Assembly: GCA_013398955.1 (NCBI GenBank)
Contig: VWPU01012714.1
Location: 124,001 to 188,000 of the forward strand
From: Callaeas wilsoni
Lineage: Eukaryota > Chordata > Aves > Passeriformes > Callaeidae
DNA: 64,000 bases
Direction: 5' to 3'
In this document: positions 41,121 through 51,736 of the stretch, piece by piece
How positions within the stretch are numbered: position 1 is the stretch's first letter
Layout: every line of letters starts with the position of its first letter
Notes under the pieces: generated by a model
Told to the model about the DNA's origin: nothing
What the model saw: only the letters and a program-made list of their open reading frames with translations
The model's database searches: none
Position numbers and translations under genes: made by a program

Positions 41121-41400
41121 TGTTGCCTGGAATCAAAAGACAAAACTTTCCAAACAATATTAAGAGTGGTAAGATAAAAAGCAACTCTTTAATGGAAGCT
41201 TTCAGGTGTACAAATATGGCTCTGCGCACGCGTGATACAGGATTTCTATAATTTTTATAAAGGTAATTAATTGATATATCTAGCAGGTACATCCAATCAG
41301 ACATCAGTTGCACCAGTAACCCACCCTTGGGTCTGCCCCTTTGGAGTTGGTCCAGGGGGTTGTTTGCCCTAAATCTCTTTATGTCTCTCAAATTCTGGTG
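41121..41400 (-). mobile_element. Possible LTR fragment
   Basis: On the minus strand the block has, in order, a TATA-like CCTTTATAAAAATT (about 41250-41263), an ATTAAA signal (41188-41193) and a terminal TTCCAGGCAACA ending at 41121. This is the expected order of promoter, polyadenylation signal and CA end in an LTR. I could not find a convincing TG start or a target-site duplication; a 4-base ATAT match near 41598 is too weak. A reading frame crosses it on the minus strand (41391-40954), with no retroviral motif. Confidence 0.4.
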
Positions 41401-41749
41401 AAAAACAAGGTGTCCTTGTTAGAAATTCTCTTCTTGAGAATAAGACTAAACAGAATCTCAAGAATGTGTTAGAAAGGGTTAGCTTATTGTTCTAAAATGT
41501 GAGAGGGGGCAGGAAAAGCACTAGAAACCATACAACTATATATTAAAAATCTACAAAGCTGCAAATATATTAAAAAGCTAAAAATCTTTAGGCATCAATA
41601 TCACAGAATGCAAACTCCAACACACCTACACGTAGACTATGCCATGCCTATTCTGCTGGTAGACTCAACCACTAAGGTACAACCTTGGAATGTTTTCCAT
41701 GATGCTGATCCCTAAAAACCAGGGCCAGCTTGGAGCATCCAGATGAAAA

Positions 41750-41938
41750 GCAGCTTCTGCAATGGTGTTTATTGTCTTGAACGTTTTCACAAGTGTAATG
41801 CAATATTATACAGCTAACTATATGGTTTTATTAAAAAATCACTCATTGCTTTGGTCCTTTATGAAGAAGATCTATGTGTTTGCGGACCAGAATATTCTGC
41901 TGATGAGGAATATTCTTCTCCTGGCAGGAACCCAAGCA
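41750..41938 (-). other. OTC: Predicted OTC 3' untranslated region
   Basis: The region follows the stop codon on the minus strand. The first clear AATAAA signal is at 41773-41768, about 165 bases past the stop, so cleavage is expected near 41750. The end point is a prediction; a longer form using a more distal signal cannot be excluded. Confidence 0.55.
41768..41773 (-). promoter_or_regulatory. OTC: Polyadenylation signal AATAAA for OTC
   Basis: The canonical hexamer reads AATAAA on the minus strand (TTTATT on plus). It is the first such signal after the OTC stop codon and lies at a plausible distance. RNA evidence is needed to prove use. Confidence 0.6.
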
Positions 41939-41998
41939 TCAAAATGTGGGTTTTTGTAGCTGTGGTGAGTAATCTGTCAGCAGGGAAACCATGACAGC
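41939..41998 (-). CDS. OTC: OTC exon 10, C-terminus and stop
   Basis: Nineteen codons plus TGA (41941-41939). The peptide begins AVMVSLLTDYSPQL and ends QKPTF, against QKPKF in human. It forms the C-terminal helix of the ornithine-binding domain (residues about 336-354). The acceptor is CTCTAG before 41998, after a pyrimidine-rich stretch in CCTCCTC. The exon begins in phase 0, matching the end of exon 9. It is separated from exon 9 by about 3.6 kb, which contains a CR1 element. Confidence 0.97.
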   Translation of the reverse strand, partial: AVMVSLLTDYSPQLQKPTF

Positions 41999-44900
41999 CT
42001 AGAGGAGGAAGAAAAGAAAAAAATCCAATCACATTGGAAAGAGATACTCCATAAAGATAAATAAGGGGGAAATATTTTCCAGCTCTGAAGCCTTGTGTTG
42101 AAAATTATTGTCCTGACAAAAACTGCACACTTAGATTTATTTGCTAGAATTTCTGATGATGAATCAGGCAAGAGCTGAAAATCGGTTAGGATGTTCTGGA
42201 TCGTAGCTGATGGATTTTCTCAGTGTGGACAAAATATATTAATGGACAGCTTAGGAGCAATTCAGACAAGCATTTAGATCAAATGCTGAGGCCTTTTTGG
42301 CATGTTGTGATGTATTCTCAGCTACTTCTAGGAGATGCTGTAGGTACCCAGACATGACATGGGCTGGCTTGTGGACTTCAGCAGTTTCCATTAGCTTCAC
42401 ACTAGAATATGGACTCTGAACTTTAACGCAGTTTAGCTGTGCTTTCTGTAGTAAAACACGAAAATCCTCACTGAGGTTAAGGGTGTGCCATCTACCCCTC
42501 CTGCCCTGCCTGCCCAGCCTCAGGCACAGCTGTGAAATGGGAGCAATGGGACTGTAAGCTAAATAAAAATGTGATGTTGCAGCAGCTCTGTTGTCCCTCC
42601 CATGCCTGTGCCCACAACAAACTCCATGCCTGCTTGGCCTCGACAAGGCATTACCTGGTTCACACTGCTAGGATTTCACAGCGAGGTCTGACTGCAAGGT
42701 GTTATTTTGGCCCAGCACTGGATTTGTGAGGGTTCTCCAGGGTCTTGCTGCCTGTCCTTCCTTTCCCCTCATCACTGCCCAGTGTGACAGGTCACCCCAG
42801 GCACACAGAGGTGGCTGAATTCCAGCTGTGCAGCCCCTCAGTGCTGCCCAATCCTGGCTGCACTCAGCCCTGCTTGGATCTACAGCTGAGCAAATAATCT
42901 ATTACTCAGTTTGCTCTCTGTGCTGAAAGTGGTAGAAAATACTATATAAACAAGACCCATACATTCATTATTTTTATAGCTCGATAAAATACAAAGGTGA
43001 CATTTTTCTTACTCCCCCCCAAAAAACCCTCCAGCTGTATCTGAAACCCGAAGTAAAGTGTTTCTTTTCTTTTTTAAAAGATCATACTTAGGGCAATTAG
43101 AAACATTGCAAAATTAAGATAAAAAATCAGAGCATTTTGTTGAATTTTAAGGCCAAAACTATGAATTTAACACAAGTTTGTCAGTAATTTTCACTGAGTC
43201 TAATGTCTGAAATTTTAGTAAACACAACGTTCAGCTCCTCATTTATTCATTTTGAGCACATCTAGACTTCATCTCAGAGCTATGACAATGCCCTCTCTGT
43301 TCTTCTTTTCACCTCTGAAAGTTTTCACTAGCTTTTGTCAACTTGGTGGTTCTAAAGCCAAAAATAAATAATAGGCTACTGAGACCTGGGAGTAATTTTA
43401 AGAAATTCTAGGAATGCTGAGAGGGGAGTTATCACAGAATCACAGGATGAACTAGGTTGGAAAGGACCTGTAAGATCATCTAGTCCAACCTATGACCTAA
43501 CACCTTCTCATCAACTAAACCATGGCACTGAGTGCCACGTCCGGGCTTTTTTTAAACACATCCAGGGACGGTGACTCCACCACCTCCCTGGGCTAAGGAT
43601 TCCAGCCTGCCATCACTATTTCAGTGAAGAATTTCTTTCTAACACCTAACCTAAACTTCCCTTGGCACAGCTTGAGGCTGTGTCCTCTCGTTCTGTCAGT
43701 GGTTGCCTGGGAGAAGAGCCCGACCCCCACCTGACTACAACCACTCTTCAGGGAGTTGGAGAGAATGATAAGGTCACCCCTTAGCCTCCTTTTTTCCAGG
43801 CTAAACAGCCTCAGCTCCCTCAGCTGTTCTCCACAGGGTTTGAGTTCCAAGCCCTTCACCAGCCTTGTTCCCTCCTTTGGACACGTTCAAGAATCTCAAG
43901 GTCCTTCCTAAACTGAGGGGCCCAGAACTGGACACAGCACTGGAGGCGCGGCCTCACCCGTGTCGCGTACAGGGAAGAATGACTTCCCTGCTCCTGCTGG
44001 CTACACTATTCCTGATGCAGGCCAGGATGCCATTGGCCTTTTTGGCCACCTAGGCACACTGCTGGCTCATGTTCAATCAGTTGTCGACCTGTCTCCCCAG
44101 GTCCCTTTGTGCCTGGGCACTGTCCAGCCACTCTCTCCCCAGCCTGTAGCACTGCAGGGGTTGTTGTGGCCAAAGTGCAGAACTCGACACTTGGACTTGT
44201 TAAACCTCATGTCATTGGACTTGGCCCATCTATCCAGCCTGTCCAGGTCCCTTTGCAGAGTCCTCCTATCCTCCACCAGATTGACACATGCTCCCAGCTT
44301 GGTGTCCTCTGCAAATTTATCAATAGTGGACTCAATCCCCACATCCACACCATCAATGGAGATATTAAACAGGACTGGCCCCAGCACTGACCCCTGGGGG
44401 ACCCCGCTGGTGCCTGGCTGCCAGCTGGATGCAGCACCGTGCACCACCACCCTCTGGGCCTGGCCATCCAGCCAGTTCCTAACCCAGCAAAGAGTGCACC
44501 TGTCCAAGCCGGGGGCTGCCAGCTTTTCCAGGAGGATGCTGTGGGAGATGGTGTCAAAGGCTTTGCTGAAGTCCAGGGATACAACATCCACAGCCCTACC
44601 TGCATCTGCCAGTCAGGTCACCTGGTCATAAGACGAGATCGGCAAGCACGACCTACCCTTCCTAAGCCTGTGCTGGCTGGGTCTGACACCCTGGCCATCC
44701 TGTAGGTGCCTTGTGATGGCACTCAAGATGATCTGCTCCACAACCTTGCCAGGTACTGAGGTCAGGCTGACTGGCCTGTTGTTTCCCGGGTCCTCCTTCC
44801 GGCCCTTCTTATGGATGGGCCTCACATTGGCCAGCTTCCAGTCATCTGGGACCTCCCCAGTGAGCCAGGGCTGATGGTAAATGATGGAGAGTGGCTTTGC

Positions 44901-45559
44901 AAGCTCACCTGCCAGCTCCCTCATCACCCTAGGATGGATCCCATCCGGTCCCATAGATTTATGAGCATCTAAGTTAGTGAGTTATGGTTTATGTTAAATG
45001 GCAAGTGTCCTCTTCATGGTTCCCATGGATCACACACTATTACCCACACCATAACTTTTCAGGATCTTTCAAATCTTTACTCTTCCAGCACTTTCTCAGG
45101 GAAAGTTCCCATTGATGTCAGCAGCAGCTTTTCCTGAGAGAAAACCAGTTCCTAAAAAAACTGATTTTAATTGTTTGGGAAACTGTCGTTTCTAAGACCA
45201 GACCCTGGGACCTCAGCATTTAACATGTTTTAATTGAGAAGTTGAATTAATCATTAGAGTAAATCCAGTGATTTAATTACCAAAAAATAGCAGTTCACAT
45301 TGTAGATTTCACTTAATGATAAAACCTGGGTCAAGCAAGAGCAAATTATCGCCAAAATAGATCACATTTGTGTCCAGAAGTAGTTGTGCTACAAATATAT
45401 GTCGCCTATAGTCAAAATTGTGATGTTCTCTGGGGTGAATTTGAAACATATGTTTTAATATTCACTATTTGTTGTGGAACCAGGCTCAAGCCTGTAATGT
45501 AAGGCAGAACAGAATTGACCCTAACCTCCAAATACTGTTGTATTTTCTTTTTTTCTTAC
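41999..45559 (-). other. OTC: OTC intron 9
   Basis: The intron has a GTAAGA donor next to 45560 and an AG acceptor next to 41998. About 1.5 kb of its 3.6 kb is a CR1 element in the same orientation as the gene (43431-44976). The rest holds no recognisable gene. Confidence 0.9.
43431..44976 (-). mobile_element. CR1 LINE with decayed reverse-transcriptase ORF2 fragment
   Basis: About 1.5 kb of a CR1 non-LTR retrotransposon, inserted in OTC intron 9. On the minus strand it reads through reverse-transcriptase motifs: GPDGIHPRVM and PIHKKG (44954-44800), the motif-A region SLDFSKAFD, the [10 protein letters not shown] region, and FAEDTKL. It continues through decayed C-terminal sequence to a 3' end with TTGGACTAGATGATC and CCTTTCCAACC, finishing in an ATTCTGTG tail at 43431. 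It is dead. There is an in-frame TGA at 44615-44613, just before the motif-A block, a further stop near 44073, and the catalytic FADD box reads FAED. The 5' half of the element is missing, as is usual for CR1. Confidence 0.95.
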
Positions 45560-45697
45560 CATAATTGTCCATTTTCTGTTTTCAGCCTCCTGGAAAACCA
45601 ATGACTGTGGAGAATAAAATACTTCATCATCAACTTCTTCAGGTTTTCTGGGTAAACAATGTAAAAAAGTCCAGTTGGAAGCAGCAGATTTTGCAGT
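45560..45697 (-). CDS. OTC: OTC exon 9, HCLP active-site exon
   Basis: Forty-six codons (residues about 290-335) between acceptor CTACAG and donor ATG|GTAAGA. The exon carries [17 protein letters not shown], including the HCLP motif. Its cysteine (Cys303 in human numbering) contacts ornithine and is the reactive thiol. Arg330, in ENRKW, is also present and helps bind carbamoyl phosphate. Only a few residues differ from human, for example Ser293, Asn297 and Gln316 or Gln325 positions. This exon, one of the most conserved parts of the enzyme, shows no damage. Confidence 0.98.
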
Positions 45698-46211
45698 CTG
45701 TAGATTAAAAAGCATACAAAAATAAAGACATATGTGAGGACATTAATAAAATCCTTAACTAGTAAAAAGGTTAACAAATTTTATATTAACTCCCACTCTG
45801 GTTACTTGGATGATGAACTCAGAAGAATTCCACAGACTTCAAAAGAATTCCTCATCTGTGAATAAGATGGGAATATCTCCGTGCAAGTCTGTAAGAGTTC
45901 GATGCTGACTTCACAAAAGTCAAAAAGTCACTCCAAATTCTCTGAGTTTAGAAGGGGACTGAAAAGCCCTCTGCTGCACATGTTCTGGGGCTGGGTCTCA
46001 TTCAGAAGCTCTGAAAGAGGCCAAGCCATGTGGAGTGTATGACATAACTCAAACTTTGTTATCTCTGTGAGTTCTTTAAGCTGGAGTGAGGTTTGCATGT
46101 GTCTTTTCCATGGCCCCACTCAAAATCCCCCAAACCCATGCTTTGTTGGTGTTGATTTTTATAAATGCACACTGTAAAAACATAAACAAAAAACTAAATC
46201 TCAGATTTTAC
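45698..46211 (-). other. OTC: OTC intron 8
   Basis: A 514-bp intron with donor GTAAAA after exon 8 and acceptor CTACAG before exon 9. I see no embedded element. Confidence 0.93.
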
Positions 46212-46361
46212 CTGCATTGTAATCTGATAACCTTGAAAGGCCTTCAGTCTTTCTTTCTTCTCCTCTTCTTGTCCCATGCTTATCCATGTATCTGTAACTA
46301 AGACATTGGCACTGTCTGCAGCTTCCAAAGGGTCTGTTGTGAGAAGTAACTTGGTACCATA
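46212..46361 (-). CDS. OTC: OTC exon 8, SMG-loop exon
   Basis: Fifty codons (residues about 240-289), acceptor CACATTAG and donor CAG|GTAAAA. It encodes the second half of the Rossmann-like ornithine-binding domain. [13 protein letters not shown] is present: Asp263 and the Ser267-Met268-Gly269 loop bind and close over ornithine. Residue 240, Asn in human, is Tyr here, at the first codon of the exon. A YQITMQ end replaces the human YQVTMK. The length equals the human exon. Confidence 0.98.
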
Positions 46362-46465
46362 CTAATGTGAATAAAAATGGAATATCATTAAGACAAGGAA
46401 CTTCATCTATAATGAAAATAAACTGTATTCAGACTATTCTACTAGGCTGTTTCTTAGGCTCCTAC
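46362..46465 (-). other. OTC: OTC intron 7, very short
   Basis: Only 104 bp separate exons 7 and 8. The donor is GTAGGA and the acceptor TTAG. The corresponding mammalian intron is also, as I recall, the shortest in the gene, so the compactness is probably an old trait. Confidence 0.94.
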
Positions 46466-46519
46466 CTCTTTGGAGTTCTGTTCAGATATTTTAGTTATTC
46501 TGAGGTCCGGTTCAAAGCC
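46466..46519 (-). CDS. OTC: OTC exon 7, 54-bp microexon-like exon
   Basis: Eighteen codons, residues about 222-239, between acceptor TTTGTCAG and donor GAG|GTAGGA. It begins GFEPDLRITKI against GYEPDASVTKL in human and ends SEQNSKE. The exon is too short to stand out as an open frame, but length, phase and splice sites fit exactly. It is the most divergent exon of the seven seen here, in a surface region of the ornithine domain away from the catalytic residues. Confidence 0.95.
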
Positions 46520-47189
46520 CTGACAAAAGAGATGTTAGGGAACACATCATGGAACATGTATAAGATCTTCACTAATTAAAAAGAATGGTTAGAAAAACAG
46601 TGATTGAACCATTTGCCATGGAAGAAGAATATCTTTCAGAACTGTAAAACTTGAGGAAACTATGTTGATTTTGTTGAAAATTTATTTTGGAGATAAAGTA
46701 ATGGAAAGCATTCTAAAAACATTAAAAAATATATTTTGACAGTTACAGAATTACATGCATATAAAACATTTAATTTTTTTGTTCTAAACTGATTTTTAAA
46801 AATATTTTGTATTGTATTACAATGCAACATTCTAAAATACTGCACCACCAATTTAAACCAAATGAGATGCAACACTTCCACCCATCTGAAACAGGCTTCT
46901 TTTTTTTTTGATGGAGGAGAGTGCATTGGATGACTTTGTAAGGCTTTATCAAATGGAATTCTGATCCTCCATGATTTATACTCCTGTCATGTACTCCCAC
47001 TTCTGATGTTGGACTCAGTAGAATCACTCATCAAAATAACTGGATCAGGATTTGGTACCTTGGTTCTGAAAACAGGCACTCGAGATAGATGCAGCACCCC
47101 CAGCCGGGGCCCTTGACGAAAGCCTGAGTGTTTGAGACAAGCACGGGCAGAGTTTGCCTTCCTTTCTCCACGGCCACGGTTTTTCTTAC
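46520..47189 (-). other. OTC: OTC intron 6
   Basis: A 670-bp intron with donor GTAAGA after exon 6 and acceptor CAG before exon 7. AT-rich, with no recognisable element. Confidence 0.93.
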
Positions 47190-47312
47190 CCTGGGAGTGG
47201 CAATCCGCAGGTGCATTCCCAGCTTCGCGGCGCTCGTCATGAAGGACTGGAGGACGTTGTTCCCGTCTCCGATCCAGGCGACGGTGAGCCCCTTCAGCCC
47301 TCCATAGTGCTC
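47190..47312 (-). CDS. OTC: OTC exon 6
   Basis: Forty-one codons (residues about 181-221), acceptor TTTGGCAG and donor AGG|GTAAGA. It begins [19 protein letters not shown] and ends [10 protein letters not shown]. The WIGDGNN stretch is the first strand and glycine-rich turn of the ornithine-binding domain; Asn199 here contacts ornithine in the family. It is GC-richer than the surrounding introns, which gave open frames in other registers that are not genes. Confidence 0.98.
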
Positions 47313-50300
47313 CTGCCAAAGCAATCACAAGCTCTGGGGTTACATTCCGGAGGAGCTGGGCAGGCTGATGGGCAAGAGGGAATGATCAGAAGGGTCTGTG
47401 CAAAGGCAGCTGGCTGCCTTCAAATGCTGCCTGCATGGACCACACCTGGAATTACTGCTCCTACGGGAAGGTCACAGAGGGAAAGCTCCCCGTGTCATAC
47501 AAGAGGGCCCCAAGTGCTGCTGCTTCCCCTGGAGAAGGACATTGGCACATGTGCCAGTGGTGAGGCTCAGGCTGAGAGATCCAGCACCAGACACAAAGCG
47601 ATTTTGGCATCCCTGATGTACAGCTGTTCTTTGGGCCTCAAAAACATCAGTGAATGTTAGAAATTACTAATTTAGAGACAGTCCTAATGTCTGGAATAGA
47701 ACCTCTTCCAGCTTTCCCCCAGATTGTGAAAATACCCCTTTTAAGGTTTGCTCTGTCTTGGTTGCCTCTACACGCTGTTCCCTGTGGCCATGGCCATGCC
47801 CTGAGAAAGCATCTTCACCCCACAGCTGCACAGGACAGCAGAGAGCAGCACTCTGAAAGCAGCTGTGCCACTCATGGCCTGCAGCATTTGCTCTCCATTG
47901 TACAGCCAAAGAGTGCAGGGATTTTTTTAAAAATGTGGATTTCCTGAACTTGAAACAGCATTACCGAGTTAACTGTGGCTTTGCCTCATGGCACTTACAG
48001 CCTGCCCATGTGCAGTTACTCTGTCCCTCCACCCCAACAGATAAGCCCTAAGGAGGAACAGGAGTAACAGGAGTTACATATTTCCAGAACAGAACCATTT
48101 GAGGCTCCTTAATGAGCCTTGGTTTAAATATGCATGTTTATAGGCACTTAAGCTGATACCAAAATTTTTGCAAAAATGTAACCAAATTGTCCTATAAGCC
48201 TGCTCTGTAAAACTCTACCTCATGACTTGAAACAATTTCTGGAGAGCCTTTTATTCTTAGTTCAAATCTGGGCCATGCTATAATTGCATTGTAGTAGCTG
48301 GAAGCCAGACAGTGTTTCAACACTTTGTGTGACATGATTCAATGCTTGTCAGAGAGGATAAGCATCCACATTGTACTAAGTGGCAACCTTGCAGGCAGTT
48401 GCAGAAAAGATGCCAAAAAACTGAACAGGGAAAGGGCTGGGACTACCCCCTCTTCTCCTGGCAGGAGCTTCTCTTAAACAAATAGTTTGTGAAGTTGCTC
48501 CAGAACAAAGTTACTGCCATTTCTTCCAGTGACCACAATTTCGAGACAAAAATAGTAGTACTTGAAATATTGAATGACATTAAATTGCTGTAAAAATCTA
48601 CACCTAACAGAGTCCCAGACTGTCCAGGTTTAAGGGCTAAAACTATGGTATTGCAAAAATACTGTTTTTTCAGCCAAAGTTTGTTAACAGTAAGCTCATT
48701 GGCAGAGGCTGGATGCAAGGGCATTTACAAGAGAACAAATCAGGACTTTGTGGACATGGAAGTTATTTCAGTATAACCATTCTGCAGGTCTCCAAAGGTC
48801 TTTCAAAGTCCTTCCACATCTCCTAGCAATGGTGCTCCTAGGAGAAGGCCAAACTGAAGCATTTTTTTAAGATGTTGTTTCCATTTAGGACTTAGTGATA
48901 GTTGAGACCAGAACCCACAGCCAGAAGCAAATGAGACAGTCCTGAGTTCTTTTCATCCTCCTGTTTAAAAATAGACATCTCCGCCTTAACACTCAAAGCA
49001 TTGACTAGAGTCACAAATATACTGCTATGTTAAACAACTTCACCTTATTGCCAGCTGCTACTCTGCATTAAAGGAAGCACAGTGCATACTAAGAACTTGC
49101 CTCTGTTTTCCCAAGCTACTAGCTGTTACAGATAAAATATGGAGTACTGGACGTGTCTGTGTAACGATCCCTGATATGCACTGCAAATTGCAAAGCTGCA
49201 TCTGCAGTGACTACTGTATAGAGTGGACATAGCTGAACTGAATTTAATGAAGACGTTTTGCTAATGGAAGGAGTCATAGCAAGGCGGAATCAAGCTGTGT
49301 GTGTGCTAGTGTAGCCGGTTTTATATCCTGTGCTAGGCTTTATGCTGCCACTGGTGCACTGCTGCTGTAATTCAAACCTCTTCATCTAAAGCCAGATCAC
49401 TGTGACTGTGACTGTACTGCTTATAAGCAAACACCCTCAGCTTCCAACAAAGATGAGGTGACTCTGTGGGTCAGACCCAGAAAGCTTGGAGGTAATACAA
49501 AAGCTACAGTAAATGAGACGCACTTCCCCTCCTGCCCACTCCCTCTTTTATAGTGAGTGTTTACGCAACCATACAGATGAAATCCTGCTGAAAGTGTTTT
49601 GCCATGATGGTAATGCTCTAGATTAAATGAGAGCCTTTACAATACCTGCTGATCATCAGAACCTCTGAAGATATTTCCCCTTTGGATCCCTTCCCAATTT
49701 CTCCAAATTATGTTATATTGATGTAGACTTTACTCCTGCATGGGTGTTCTGCAGTTTCGCTTTACATGTGGAACATGACTCCTAGTAAAGCCACACAAAA
49801 AAATACCATATTTAGAAAGTCTAGAGCCCTTCTCCCTTATTTAGTCTGTTTGGCAAACTAGTAATTGCTGCTGTAGTGCCATAAAACTTGCTTTTGTTAT
49901 TCTCATGAAAAATCACAGATAAATAAGTAATACCAATTTTACATTCAATTTTCTCACCCTCATGTTGCTTTCCCAATGTTTCATTCTGGTTTTATCCATG
50001 GCTGCAGTGTATCAGTGTGTGCAACCCTGGGAAAAAATAAGCATGCTCAGTGATTTGACCCTGCTGTATGTGTGGAGAAATCTGGGATAACTAATTAGGG
50101 ACATTTGTGTCTGCCTCTGCCTGGACTTGCTTCCAGCGAGACTGAAACTCTGACACCATTATAGATTAATTCTGAAATGTTTGACCACAACTGTCATAGC
50201 AGCCCTCAATTAAAACAAGCTTTTGAATAATGAATCAATAATCTGTCAAATTTTAAAATGGGATGCCAGGGACTAATCAAAGCTTTGGCCCTTTGGGAGA

Positions 50301-50394
50301 CAGTGCAATCCAGCAAATGAGAAACTGGGCAAACTTGGATCTTCTGGCTCTCAAACTGGGCTTAAGGCAAATGCTGGGCCAGTTATCTTTCTTA

Positions 50395-50495
50395 TTCCCA
50401 CACTGGTTTTTGTATGTTCTACAGGATCAGGACAGNCTCCCACACTGGTTTTTGTCATGGTTATTGATTTAGTATGTTCTACAGGATCAGGACAG
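50395..50495. other. Probable assembly scar: N base inside a local duplication
   Basis: The N is at 50436. The sequence CCCACACTGGTTTTTG appears just before and just after it, and TATGTTCTACAGGATCAGGA also appears on both sides. The second copy contains a short extra stretch between the two motifs. This pattern is typical of overlapping contig ends joined without merging. Confidence 0.8.
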
Positions 50496-51719
50496 ATCTT
50501 ACTTGGGATTTCTAATTGTTAGAACAATGAAGATGATGATGGTGATTAATTTGAAAATGGTAGTAATTTGAGGTCTTGGGGTCACACAGTGAAGAGAAGT
50601 TAAGAGTATATTGCAGCCCTTTTCAAGCTGGGCAACACTATATGTTATGCTGTTTAAAAAGAAATCACCAATGTAATTCTTATGCCAATCATTGCTTTCT
50701 GAAAAAGAAAATTCCCCCCAGACCAGTGACATAAAAAGCTAGTGGCATATGGATCCACTCTAATTACCAGCCTCGCCATCCTGCAAATCAGCTACAAGTG
50801 AGCTGATTTGGGCAGTGACATTAATATCAGTTGAATCAATGTCAATACCCGGGCTGTCTCTGGAATACAAATTGTGTGATGCTGCCTTCCAGCCAAGCTG
50901 AGCAGAGCAGAAGCTGAGCCACAGCTCCTGCCCAGGACGCTGAGAGGCACCGGGCGCGCTCAGCACGTGGCTGTTGCACATCTGCAGCACACGCAGAGGA
51001 GTAAAGGGGCTCAGTGTGTGCACACTACCAGCACTCAAACTCACGGTCTTTAAGGGCCAAATCCTCAAATCCTCAAAATCGGGTTCTTTACATGTTTGCA
51101 ACCATTTTGAGTGGGTTATAACTCGAGCACACTCGGTTCAACATAACTTTTAAGAAAGAAGGTAGTGTATATATATTCTAAAAAAAATTTATCTTGGCTT
51201 AATAGAGGGCATTAACCCTGAGCACAGTATTAAAGGACAGAGCCAGCTTAGACTTCAAACATGTGAGAGGATCCAGGTTGCTCAGGAAGAAAGCACTGAG
51301 CAGGAGGATGCTAAACTTGAGGAATCTCACCCCAATATTCATAACAGGAGCACACTGTATGATCTGAAAAAACACCTGAACATTAAAAGGATGAGAATTT
51401 GCCCTGAATACAGAATGAAAACTGACAGCCTTGAAAATAAACCAGCTGCCTTGTTTGGGGGATGCAATGGACTATGCTAAAATAACCATACTAAAATGTA
51501 CCTCTGAAAAAGGAATCAGAAGCTATAAGCAAGAAAATATTTTGTCAAAACAAACCAGGCAATTATGGAGTTTCAGACCAAAGAGAAAGTACTTAAGGAG
51601 GATTCAAGAAGGCACATGACAAAATTAATAGGATATAGAAAATGGAAGAATAAAAATGTGCTAAGCATGAAGAGGGCCAGAGTGCATGTAGAGCTCCACT
51701 GGAAAACACAGAAGGAAAG

Positions 51720-51736
51720 AAAAAAAAAAAAAAAAA
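51720..51736. repeat. A17 homopolymer
   Basis: Seventeen consecutive A on the plus strand, preceded by purine-rich GAAGGAAAG. No retroposed gene body could be recognised upstream. Confidence 0.85.

Noticed and set aside
40954..41391. A 145-residue minus-strand frame considered as a membrane protein or envelope remnant
   Set aside because: It crosses the LTR-like block and its flank, with no retroviral or cellular motif. Hydrophobic stretches come from AT-rich sequence.
42500..42600. Possible second MIR, from a CTGTGAAATGGGAGCAATGG run
   Set aside because: Only one short block resembles MIR; the rest of the consensus order is missing.
46987..47328. A 113-residue minus-strand frame overlapping OTC exon 6
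   Set aside because: It is in the wrong register relative to the OTC exon, which has correct splice sites and family motifs.
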